Assembly: GCA_944372725.1 (NCBI GenBank) | Contig: CALWAA010000016.1 | Span: forward strand, 1-12,415 | Reading direction: 5' to 3' | Origin: an uncultured Bacilli bacterium | GTDB lineage: Bacteria; Bacillota_I; Bacilli_A; RF39; UBA660 | Length of the DNA stretch: 12,415 bases | Shown here: one piece after another, positions 1-5,952 of the stretch | Layout: the number at the start of each line of letters is the position of its first letter | How positions within the stretch are numbered: the first letter of the stretch is position 1 | Translations under genes and position numbers: made by a program | Notes under the pieces: model-generated | What the model saw: the letters and a program-made list of their open reading frames with translations, nothing else | Database searches by the model: none | Told to the model about the DNA's origin: nothing

Positions 1-650
1 GTTTTTAAAGTATCAATATCACTTTCAAATAAAATATTACCTTTATATAATAATCCTAAATTATCACATATATCTTCTAATTCTCTTAAGTTATGGCTAG
101 TCATAATAATGGTTGTATCTTTTTTACTCATCGCATCTGATAGTAGTTTTTTAAAATACTTTCTTACTACGGGGTCTAGGCCATCAAAGGTTTCATCCAA
201 AAAAATGTATTTAGCATTCGTAGCTAAAGCACATATTAGAGCACATTGTCTTTTCATACCTTTCGAAAAACTACTTATTTTAGCATTGGGATTTAATTTT
301 AAAGTATTCGCTGTATTAATGACATAATTCATGTCAAAATCACGATACATTGCTTTGTAGAATTCTGCCATATCCATTAAACTATAGCTGGGATAAAAAT
401 ATAAGTCATCTGGTACAAAGACCATCTTTTGTTTTAATGCCTCATTATCATAGGCTTCTTCGTTATCTATAAGTATGTTGCCATTATTAGGAATGTAGAT
501 ACTATTAATTAGTCTTAATAGTGTTGATTTACCAGCCCCATTGGCACCAACTAAACCATAGATAGCATTGTCTTTAATTTTACAATTCAAGTTTTCTAAG
601 ACATAATTCTTGCCATCAAAACTTTTTGATAGATTTTTAATTTCAATCAT
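1..650 (-). CDS. ABC-2-type transporter ATP-binding protein, 3' end outside the window
   Basis: The reading frame opens at an ATG at 650 and stays open to the window edge, giving 216 codons without a stop, so the C-terminus is missing. The start has a strong ribosome binding site (AAGGAGAG). The protein is a nucleotide-binding domain: Walker A GANGAGKST at residues 35-43, signature FSKGMKRQ at about 128-135, Walker B with D-loop YIFLDETFDGLD at about 148-159, and a switch histidine in TSHNLRELEDICD near 185. At the Q-loop position the sequence is FVPDD, without the usual glutamine. The order and spacing match single-domain ATPases of ABC-2 exporters of the YtrB/CcmA type. It would power a separate membrane permease, presumably encoded just to the left. 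The substrate cannot be read from the sequence. The inverted repeat ahead of it suggests a GntR/YtrA-type repressor, which is inference. Confidence 0.93.
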   Translation of the reverse strand, partial: MIEIKNLSKSFDGKNYVLENLNCKIKDNAIYGLVGANGAGKSTLLRLINSIYIPNNGNILIDNEEAYDNEALKQKMVFVPDDLYFYPSYSLMDMAEFYKAMYRDFDMNYVINTANTLKLNPNAKISSFSKGMKRQCALICALATNAKYIFLDETFDGLDPVVRKYFKKLLSDAMSKKDTTIIMTSHNLRELEDICDNLGLLYKGNILFESDIDTLK

Positions 651-663
651 AATCTCTCTCCTT

Positions 664-690
664 AATTGTATTATATGTACTAATACAATT
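664..690. promoter_or_regulatory. Perfect inverted repeat, likely operator of the ABC gene
   Basis: Two perfect 10-bp arms, AATTGTATTA (664-673) and TAATACAATT (681-690), are separated by 7 bases. The repeat covers the predicted transcription start and the first ~20 transcribed bases of the ABC ATPase gene, between the -10 box and the ribosome binding site. Dyads with TGTA/TACA outer parts at this place are typical operators of YtrA-subfamily GntR regulators that control ABC-2 transporters. No regulator gene is visible in the window. Confidence 0.6.
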
Positions 691-692
691 AT

Positions 693-721
693 AATATAAC
701 ATGAAATATAAAACTTTGCAA
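693..721 (-). promoter_or_regulatory. Promoter of the ABC ATPase gene
   Basis: Reading the minus strand, a -35 TTGCAA (721-716) and a -10 TATATT (698-693) are 17 bases apart. The start would fall near 686, inside the inverted repeat. The -35 box overlaps the left arm of the terminator hairpin of the upstream gene, so terminator and promoter are fused in about 30 bases. Confidence 0.55.
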
Positions 722-741
722 TAAAAAAATGCAAAGTTTTT
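706..741 (-). terminator. Intrinsic terminator of the surface-protein operon
   Basis: An 11-bp perfect stem is formed by 730-740 and 710-720 (AAAACTTTGCA with its complement) around a 9-base AT loop. On the minus strand the stem is followed by a short T-rich stretch. It lies 13 bases beyond the stop codon of the 595-aa surface protein. Confidence 0.65.
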
Positions 742-753
742 ATTCTTTACATT

Positions 754-2541
754 TTAAACTACCACATATGGGTCTGTTGATGTTCCTGAACCGGATAGTT
801 GAATATCTGCTTTTAAATTTATGACAGGGCGGATAGCCAATTCACCATAACTCCAGTGATTATCAAAATAACCAGATGGGCTAACATGAAATATATTTAC
901 AGTTCCTCCGTAATTGTATGGTGACATAGTCCAATATCCCTGTTCTGTATATAAATAATAATTGCTATTATTAGCACTTCCATTGCTTTGATAATATAGT
1001 CCACCAGCATAGGATACTTCATCTGCACTGATTAATCCGATTGGATAAGTTAATGCTCTATTTCCATCTTCACTTCCGCTTGTTGTATATGAATCACTTT
1101 CATTTTCACATTCAAATGTTGGTGCTTTATTAGTATATAATCTAATGTATGCTCCATAATAGGTTTGTGTTGTTCCGGTTCCTCCTGAACCATTGCTACT
1201 GCTACTACTTGTACTTGGTTCTCTATCTCCACAGAAACCTGCATTTCCATCTAAATCGTCCTCATAGCTCCGTAAATTGTTAGTATACCATGTATCGAGT
1301 ACTCCTTTGATGGTACTAGAAGTTCCTAATCCATGCACTTGATTACTTTCATACATATATCCTACATAGGCATTATCATTAGAACTTGTATTAAACGCAC
1401 TTGTTCCTATTTGAGTTCCTGTTCCTGTTGTATTTGCTTCTGTCCCTTGATATATCATTCTAATTGAACCATTGCCATTAATTCTTATGATGCGCCAATA
1501 AAATCCTCCAAAGTTTACCCAGTTATCGGTTGGATTTCCCGCAAAGTAATAGACTTCGCCATCATTATCATATTGACTACTATTGGCTGATTTATATATT
1601 GTTCCTGTTGTTGTTGAGGTTACTGTAGTGCTAAAATCATTTCTTGTTAATACTTGATTATAATGAGATAAGATATATTCTTTTGCTGCATTTGGATTAT
1701 ATTCATCAAAATATAATGTACATTCTGTATTACTTGTATTTAAATTTGATACATATATCTCTTCTTCTTCACTATCCCATCCAATACTCGTATTATTATT
1801 ACATGTACTTTTTTCTGCATTTAATGTATATCCTTCACTTGGTATATTATTTTTTTCTTTATATTCTCCATTTTCTTCAATATAGATACTTGCTATAGTT
1901 AAATCGCTTGTTACTTCATTTTCTTCAATAGTGATTTCACCATTAAATGTGCCTCCCATATCTATATTTTGGCTTTCATCTAAATTTGGATATTCAAGAA
2001 TTACATAATAATATACTATTTCTCCATCTAAACTGGATGTAATAAATTCATCTGGTATTAATGTTACTTTAGTATTTCCTTTTTCTATTGTTCCAGTTGA
2101 GATAATACTTCCTAATGCATCTATATTACTGATACTACATTCTTCATAATAGATTTTACTTGCTCCCATATTACCTACTACTTTTTCACAACTAGCACTT
2201 ACATCCATTTTATTAGTTGTTTTATATACAGTATAATTAATAGGAGTATTTAAAGTATTACTTCCTTCCCATATCACATTATATGGAATTAATGTATTAT
2301 CTCCTGTTGCTGTTAATTTAATACTTGATACATTCTTATGACCTGGATAAATATCTAAATCATTAAATGATAAAGTACCTTCTACAATTAATTCTGAACC
2401 TTTTATAGTAGCAGTTGTTGCTTCTACTTGTTCACCACTTCCACCAGTTAATACTGATGCTGTAAAGTAAGCTAGAGATACACCTATTACTACTAATAAG
2501 CAGGCAACAATAATTATTAATTTCTTATTTTTCTCTTTCAT
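754..2541 (-). CDS. Membrane-anchored surface protein, variable C-terminal domain (595 aa)
   Basis: Function is not established. Residues 8-28 form a hydrophobic segment after a Lys-rich start and run into VSLAYFTASV, which resembles the N-termini of SipW-processed TasA/CalY-like proteins (a Tyr-Phe-Thr just after the hydrophobic stretch). Residues 30-210 look like an extracellular beta-rich domain. Residues 217-278 form a small Cys-containing module (GYTLNAEKSTC to TECTLYF). Residues 283-595 form a domain with FGGFYWRIIRINGNGSIRMIY, a Ser/Gly/Thr linker, a YWTMSP motif, a divergent stretch at 542-569, then IRPVINLKAD and a GTSTDPYVV tail. The C-terminal part resembles DUF6273-like domains of gut Firmicutes; that family name is from memory. 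Its ATG shares one base with the stop of the upstream paralogue (TAATG), and its ribosome binding site AGAAGGAG lies inside that gene, so translation is probably coupled. Likely cell-surface binding or adhesion, which is inference. Confidence 0.88.
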   Translation of the reverse strand: MKEKNKKLIIIVACLLVVIGVSLAYFTASVLTGGSGEQVEATTATIKGSELIVEGTLSFNDLDIYPGHKNVSSIKLTATGDNTLIPYNVIWEGSNTLNTPINYTVYKTTNKMDVSASCEKVVGNMGASKIYYEECSISNIDALGSIISTGTIEKGNTKVTLIPDEFITSSLDGEIVYYYVILEYPNLDESQNIDMGGTFNGEITIEENEVTSDLTIASIYIEENGEYKEKNNIPSEGYTLNAEKSTCNNNTSIGWDSEEEEIYVSNLNTSNTECTLYFDEYNPNAAKEYILSHYNQVLTRNDFSTTVTSTTTGTIYKSANSSQYDNDGEVYYFAGNPTDNWVNFGGFYWRIIRINGNGSIRMIYQGTEANTTGTGTQIGTSAFNTSSNDNAYVGYMYESNQVHGLGTSSTIKGVLDTWYTNNLRSYEDDLDGNAGFCGDREPSTSSSSSNGSGGTGTTQTYYGAYIRLYTNKAPTFECENESDSYTTSGSEDGNRALTYPIGLISADEVSYAGGLYYQSNGSANNSNYYLYTEQGYWTMSPYNYGGTVNIFHVSPSGYFDNHWSYGELAIRPVINLKADIQLSGSGTSTDPYVVV

Positions 2542-3806
2542 TATGCTGCTCCTTCTACTACATATGGGTCAGTACTTGTTCCTGAGCCGGTTAATGTGAC
2601 ATCTGCTTTTAGATTAATGACTGGACGGACACCAGGAACTGTCCAATTCAATCCCGAGTCATTATAGAGAGCTCCCTGCAAACCCACACGAAACACGCCA
2701 GCAGCTCCATAGCCAAATGGTGACATAGTCCAATAATTTAAACCTGTATACAAATAGTAATTTATATTATTTGATGTATACCCTCCTGCATACCATACTT
2801 CATCAGCAGTAATTAATCCAATCGGATTTTGCAATGCTTTATTTCCTACACTACTTCCACTTATTGTGAATAAATCGCTACTATTACTACATTCCAATGT
2901 TGGTGTGCCACTACCATATATTCTTATATAGGCTCCATAATATGTTCGTGTGGTTCCTGTCCCACCTTGCCCATTACTTGTTGTATCACTTGTACTTGGC
3001 GTTCTATCTCCACAAAAACCGGTATTTCCATCAATTTTATCTACATAATTCAAAAGATTATTTTGATACCATGTATCCAACACTCCTTTTATAGTACTAT
3101 CATTCGTATTAGCGTGTGTTGACTCATATGTACCACTTCCTGGTGTTCCATACATATATCCAACATAAGCATTATCATTTGCTTGACTATTAAAAGCACT
3201 AGTGCCTATTTGAGTACCTGTTCCTGTTGTATTTGCTTCTGTTCCTTGATATATCATTCTAATTGAGCCATTTCCATTGATTCTTATAATGCGCCAATAA
3301 AATCCACCAAATTTAACCCAGTTATCAGTTGGATTTCCAGCAAAATAATATACTTCACCATCATTATCATACTGGCTACTATCAAGTGATTTATATATTG
3401 TTCCTGTTGTTGTATCTGTAATAGTTGTACTAAAATCTTCTCTTGCTAATACTTGATTATAATGTGATAATATATATTCTTTTGCTACATTTGGTTCATA
3501 AATATTAAAATATAAATAACAACTTGTTCCTTTATCTTTTAAATTATTTAAATATAATTTATTCTCTTTCCATACTGGTGTTGTGTTATTGGTACATACA
3601 CTCTTTTCCGTATTTAAGGTATATCCTGTTTGAGGTAAACTTGTACTTTCTATATAATTACCATCTTCTTGTTCTAGGTAAAATGCAAGTGATGTATTTG
3701 TACTTTCTTCTTCCTCTATTAGCACTTCTTTTTCTTCTTTTGGTAAACAATATATAACTCCCACTAATATCACTATTCCTACTAAAACAATCCCTACTTT
3801 TTTCAT
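2541..3806 (-). CDS. Membrane-anchored surface protein, paralogue of the next gene (421 aa)
   Basis: The frame could be extended to a TTG at 3824, but the ATG at 3806 is preferred: it is preceded by AAAGGTGAG at good spacing, and the TTG would place that site inside the coding region. Residues 4-20 are a membrane anchor or signal segment ending in VIYC; the Cys lacks a good lipobox. A charged Glu-rich linker follows (24-34), then the small Cys module (40-100, GYTLNTEKSVC to TSCYLYF) and a domain (105-418) homologous to the C-terminal part of the 595-aa protein. FGGFYWRIIRINGNGSIRMIYQGTEANTTGTGTQIGTSAFN is shared almost without change, while the stretch between YWTMSP (358-363) and VRPVINLKAD (393-402) differs almost completely. 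It lacks the TasA-like domain of its neighbour. It is the first gene of a two-gene operon. Role unknown; probably displayed on the cell surface. Confidence 0.88.
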   Translation of the reverse strand: MKKVGIVLVGIVILVGVIYCLPKEEKEVLIEEEESTNTSLAFYLEQEDGNYIESTSLPQTGYTLNTEKSVCTNNTTPVWKENKLYLNNLKDKGTSCYLYFNIYEPNVAKEYILSHYNQVLAREDFSTTITDTTTGTIYKSLDSSQYDNDGEVYYFAGNPTDNWVKFGGFYWRIIRINGNGSIRMIYQGTEANTTGTGTQIGTSAFNSQANDNAYVGYMYGTPGSGTYESTHANTNDSTIKGVLDTWYQNNLLNYVDKIDGNTGFCGDRTPSTSDTTSNGQGGTGTTRTYYGAYIRIYGSGTPTLECSNSSDLFTISGSSVGNKALQNPIGLITADEVWYAGGYTSNNINYYLYTGLNYWTMSPFGYGAAGVFRVGLQGALYNDSGLNWTVPGVRPVINLKADVTLTGSGTSTDPYVVEGAA

Positions 3807-3973
3807 AATCTCACCTTTACTCAACTATTTTATATCAACTTTAAATATATTTCAGTATGTTCGACAAAACTTATCAAAACATATCAAATTATCTCTATGT
3901 TGATTATCTATGATATATTTCTAGTATATAGTATTATTGAGTAAAAATCAATATATTTGTTACTATTTACGTA

Positions 3974-4231
3974 TTATTCATAACTCATTTGGGTAACATC
4001 ATAACCATAATATTCTAAAATACTTACAGCTTTTCTTGATTTTGTTCCTTTGTTACATACAATGAAATAGCGTTTATTTTTATCTAGTAGCGTTTTATAA
4101 TTAAGCATTAGTTTTTCATAAGGAATATTGATACTATCAGGATGATGATATGTAGCATAATCTACTGGATGTTGAATATCAATTAGAGTTCCCATATTTT
4201 TATAATAATCTTTTATATTTAATCTTTTCAT
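3974..4231 (-). CDS. Small single-domain rhodanese-like protein (85 aa)
   Basis: Rhodaneses carry sulfur as a persulfide on a catalytic Cys. Here the features in order are LIDIQ (16-20, the usual start of the fold), a histidine followed by PDSINIPYEKL (30-41, matching the family's H-x-GA-x-NIP element), and the active loop CNKGTKS starting at Cys59. The family loop is usually CxxGxRS, so Lys64 replaces the common Arg. At 85 residues the protein is slightly shorter than the ~100 aa usual for stand-alone rhodaneses, but both ends of the fold seem present. The start ATG at 4231 has only a weak upstream site (GTGATGAA). It sits between the surface-protein operon and the TnpB element, about 30 bases after a terminator-like hairpin, and no clear promoter was found. 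Sulfur delivery or thiol detoxification is inferred from the family. Confidence 0.85.
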   Translation of the reverse strand: MKRLNIKDYYKNMGTLIDIQHPVDYATYHHPDSINIPYEKLMLNYKTLLDKNKRYFIVCNKGTKSRKAVSILEYYGYDVTQMSYE

Positions 4232-4258
4232 AGTTCATCACAATTTATTTTATGATAA

Positions 4259-4293
4259 TAAAAAAATAAGACTTAGTCCTTTTGCCTTATTTT
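4259..4293 (-). terminator. Intrinsic terminator-like hairpin after the TnpB/omega-RNA unit
   Basis: Arms at 4286-4293 and 4263-4270 (AAAATAAG and CTTATTTT) pair perfectly around a 15-base loop, and on the minus strand the right arm runs into a T-rich stretch. It would end transcription coming from tnpB. Because the rhodanese start lies only ~30 bases further on, it could also act as an attenuator in a leader of that gene. Confidence 0.5.
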
Positions 4294-4345
4294 ACATTTA
4301 TTTATAATTGTATCTTTTTCATTCATTTAGCATATAAGAACATAA

Positions 4346-4445
4346 GAATTAACTTACGTTAATTCGCCGAACCTCGCGATTCGTTTTTTTCTGCTGCACT
4401 TTCATACATCACAGACCTTTCTTCCGAGAGTCGCTCCCGTACTTC
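4346..4445 (-). ncRNA. Candidate omega RNA (TnpB guide RNA scaffold) and right end of the IS element
   Basis: Right after the tnpB stop, on the same strand, the sequence changes from very AT-rich to about half GC for ~75 bases, which in this genome points to structured RNA. Visible elements in minus-strand order: a GGGAG-CGA-CTCTC hairpin (about 4438-4426), a CGAA/TTCG stem with loop TCGCGAGG (4382-4367) whose CGAG could pair with the upstream CTCG as a pseudoknot, and a perfect 8-bp hairpin GAATTAACGTAAGTTAATTC (4365-4346) with a GTAA loop. In IS200/IS605 elements the reRNA/omega RNA comes from the 3' end of tnpB to the right end, with the guide just beyond. The exact 5' end may reach into the tnpB gene, and the right end is not fixed; the guide would lie around 4345-4326. 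Confidence 0.65.
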
Positions 4446-4473
4446 TTTTTTTATTTTATCTTTCTATTTTAAT

Positions 4474-5610
4474 TTAATTATTGTAACTTTTCAATCCCTC
4501 ATTTAATATATTAATACTTGCATTATAATCTCGCTCTATTTCTAAACCACATTTACTACAATAATACTCTCTTATTCTTATATCTTTCATTTCTTCATTC
4601 TTATTTCCACATCTACTACATATTTGTGATGATGGATAATATGAATTTACTTGTATAAATTTCTTATTTAACCAGTTACATTTATATTTGAGTATTCTTA
4701 TTATTTCACTAAATGTAGCATTTGTAATTTCTTTTCTTAAACTTTTGTGGTTATTTTTCTTTTCTAACATCTTCTTTACTTGGAGATTCTCTGCAATGAT
4801 AATATCATAATTTTGGGTTATATTACTAACTATTGCCTCTACCATCTTTTTTCTAGCATTTTTTAGTTTTCGATATACTTCTTCTATTTTTTTCTTACAC
4901 TTAATATAATTTTTACTTCCTTTTATTTTTCTTGATAATTCTTGTTGCAATCTCTTTATCTTTCTTTCATATTTTTCTAAATATCTTGGGTTGCCATAAT
5001 ATTCTTTATTACTTGTTACTACTAAATTTTTTACTCCAATATCTATTCCTACAGCTTGATTATTTTTTCTTCCTGGTAATTCTATTTCTTCTTCTACACA
5101 TATAGACACATAAAATCTAGTGCCTACTTCTTTAATCGTGGCATTTAGTATTCTTCCTGGCAAATTATTTAAATTGCGATACCCTCTTATCTTAACTTCT
5201 TTTAATTTAGGTAGTTCTATTACTCTTCTTTTTAAATCTACTTTTATATTCTCATAAATAGTACCTTTATAACTACTAGTAACAAAGCTAGTGCGAAAGC
5301 TCTCTTTTTCCCCTTTCTTCTTAAATTTTGGATGTCCACCAAATTCTTTTTCTTGCTTGTCAAAACTTACCATTAAGTCAGTAATGGCATTTTGAAGAGA
5401 ACAACTATCTACTTCTTTTAAAAAGGAATATTCTTTTTTTAGTTTTGGTAATTCTTTCATTAAATCAAACTTCGTTAAATATTTATTATTTCTTTTTAAA
5501 TCTAAACAATAATTATAAATAAATCTTGTACAACCAAAAGTTTTATGAATAAGTACTTCCTGTCCTTTAGTTGGATACATGCGAAACTTATAAGCTCTAT
5601 GTATTTTCAT
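4474..5610 (-). CDS. tnpB: TnpB, IS200/IS605-family RNA-guided endonuclease (378 aa)
   Basis: TnpB proteins use an omega RNA made from the transposon's right end to cut DNA next to a short TAM, and are ancestors of Cas12. The N-terminal helix-turn-helix-like start (HRAYKFRMYPT, residues 4-14) and the GCTRFIYNYCL motif (26-36) are typical. The RuvC catalytic acids all appear present: Asp190 in GIDIGVKNL, Glu274 in IIAENL and Asp361 in RDYNASINIL. A four-Cys zinc finger is formed by Cys331/334 and Cys351/354. Length is normal, so the protein is probably active. No TnpA transposase gene lies nearby, so this is an orphan element that could be mobilised only in trans or has been kept as a nuclease. 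The start ATG has AGGGGTGAT upstream within a hairpin, and a strong promoter precedes it. Downstream is the candidate omega RNA. Confidence 0.95.
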   Translation of the reverse strand: MKIHRAYKFRMYPTKGQEVLIHKTFGCTRFIYNYCLDLKRNNKYLTKFDLMKELPKLKKEYSFLKEVDSCSLQNAITDLMVSFDKQEKEFGGHPKFKKKGEKESFRTSFVTSSYKGTIYENIKVDLKRRVIELPKLKEVKIRGYRNLNNLPGRILNATIKEVGTRFYVSICVEEEIELPGRKNNQAVGIDIGVKNLVVTSNKEYYGNPRYLEKYERKIKRLQQELSRKIKGSKNYIKCKKKIEEVYRKLKNARKKMVEAIVSNITQNYDIIIAENLQVKKMLEKKNNHKSLRKEITNATFSEIIRILKYKCNWLNKKFIQVNSYYPSSQICSRCGNKNEEMKDIRIREYYCSKCGLEIERDYNASINILNEGLKSYNN

Positions 5611-5614
5611 ATTC

Positions 5615-5630
5615 TTATCACCCCTGATAA
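5615..5630 (-). promoter_or_regulatory. Hairpin holding the tnpB ribosome binding site
   Basis: TTATCA and TGATAA (6 bp, perfect) flank a GGGG loop, a few bases before the tnpB ATG. The probable Shine-Dalgarno sequence AGGGGTGAT spans the loop and the 3' arm, so folding of the leader could limit translation of the nuclease. Confidence 0.5.
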
Positions 5631-5634
5631 TAGC

Positions 5635-5663
5635 ATTATACTATAAATACATATGTTCGTCAA
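5635..5663 (-). promoter_or_regulatory. Promoter of tnpB
   Basis: On the minus strand a -35 TTGACG (5663-5658) and a consensus -10 TATAAT (5640-5635) are separated by exactly 17 bases. This is close to the sigma-A consensus. The spacer carries CGAACATATGT, which resembles part of a Gram-positive LexA box. Confidence 0.8.
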
Positions 5664-5714
5664 GAGCAAATTTTAAAAATACGCAAATTTCTTGTACTTT
5701 CCTATAAGATAAAA

Positions 5715-5749
5715 AGAAAGTCATAGTTATTAAAACGTTTTGACTTTCT
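5715..5749. repeat. 9-bp inverted repeat overlapping the toxin-antitoxin promoter
   Basis: AGAAAGTCA (5715-5723) and TGACTTTCT (5741-5749) are perfect complements around 17 bases that include the palindrome AAAACGTTTT. The right arm contains most of the -35 box of the plus-strand promoter. On the minus strand the stem is followed by TTTTATCTT and so could also act as a terminator against antisense transcription. It might instead belong to the left end of the TnpB element. Confidence 0.45.
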
Positions 5750-5768
5750 GATTAAAGTATGGTATATT
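5740..5768 (+). promoter_or_regulatory. Promoter of the type III toxin-antitoxin operon
   Basis: TTGACT (5740-5745) and TATATT (5763-5768) are 17 bases apart, giving a near-consensus sigma-A promoter with a start around 5775. The first thing it would transcribe is the repeat RNA, as expected where the RNA antitoxin must be abundant. Confidence 0.75.
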
Positions 5769-5774
5769 ATATCC

Positions 5775-5905
5775 ACAGGAAATTATGTAATTGGTTGCGT
5801 TGTGAAGATATTTATCGAGGAACATATTAGTCAGCCATATAATTTCATCGATGAATAGCGTTGTGAAGATTATTTCGAGGAACATATTAGTCTATTCTAG
5901 TGATT
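5775..5905 (+). ncRNA. Candidate type III antitoxin RNA (ToxI-like) with two repeats
   Basis: In type III systems the antitoxin is an RNA made of tandem repeats, cut into units by the toxin and holding it inactive by direct binding. Here GCGTTGTGAAGAT starts one unit at 5797-5832 and a second at 5858-5892. Both end in CGAGGAACATATTAGTC and differ only in a short AT-rich centre of 9 versus 8 bases. The unit period is 61 nt, with a 25-nt spacer containing the palindrome TTCATCGATGAA. A degenerate partial copy may precede the first unit near 5777. The RNA lies between a strong promoter and a perfect terminator, directly before the toxin gene. Only two units and the long period are unusual compared with the ~35-50 nt units I recall for known families. 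No RNA family has been matched directly. Confidence 0.7.
5797..5892 (+). repeat. Two direct copies of a 35-36 nt repeat, period 61
   Basis: Copy 1 is 5797-5832 (36 nt) and copy 2 is 5858-5892 (35 nt). The first 13 bases (GCGTTGTGAAGAT) and the last 17 (CGAGGAACATATTAGTC) are identical, and the middle differs by one base in length. The spacer 5833-5857 is unique. The middle could form a mini-hairpin in each copy with different bases (GAT/ATC in copy 1, GAA/TTC in copy 2), which hints at conserved structure. Confidence 0.9.
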
Positions 5906-5938
5906 GGAAACTCTATTATGTAGAGTTTCCTTTTATTT
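5906..5938 (+). terminator. Intrinsic terminator between antitoxin RNA and toxin gene
   Basis: A perfect 10-bp stem, GGAAACTCTA (5906-5915) and TAGAGTTTCC (5921-5930), surrounds the loop TTATG and is followed by TTTTATTT. Type III systems have a terminator here so that antitoxin RNA exceeds the read-through toxin message. It ends only a few bases before the toxin's ribosome binding site. Confidence 0.9.
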
Positions 5939-5952
5939 ATCAGGAGGTTTAA

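Noticed and set aside
109..327. Plus-strand 72-aa open frame
   Set aside because: It lies wholly antisense to the ABC ATPase gene, whose motifs are unmistakable, and has no ribosome binding site or family likeness.
1050..1250. Minus-strand 66-aa open frame inside the 595-aa surface protein gene
   Set aside because: It is another frame of a Ser/Gly/Thr-rich linker; its composition reflects the repeats of the real gene.
1644..1898. Plus-strand 84-aa Tyr/Leu/His-rich frame, and similar ones at 2897-3094 and 3524-3757
   Set aside because: They are antisense to the surface-protein genes; the Tyr/Leu/His richness is what antisense reading of Asn/Tyr/Ser-rich AT-rich genes gives.
754..3806. Retroelement template repeat inside the window
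   Set aside because: No non-coding near-copy of the variable stretches and no reverse transcriptase were found; the two variable stretches lie in coding genes.
3807..3824. TTG start six codons upstream for the 421-aa surface protein
   Set aside because: The AAAGGTGAG ribosome binding site would lie inside the coding region; the ATG at 3806 fits it better.
3825..3973. Promoter of the surface-protein operon
   Set aside because: Several TTGNNN and TATA-like strings occur on the minus strand, but none has both boxes at good spacing, so no site is called.
5797..5892. CRISPR array
   Set aside because: Only two copies, slightly unequal in length, one 25-nt spacer, no cas gene; the promoter-repeat-terminator-toxin order explains it better.
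5775..5938. Riboswitch or attenuator leader of the downstream gene
   Set aside because: A leader ending in a terminator is possible in principle, but there are two copies of a repeat, no anti-terminator pairing is obvious, and the downstream gene encodes a ToxN-like toxin.
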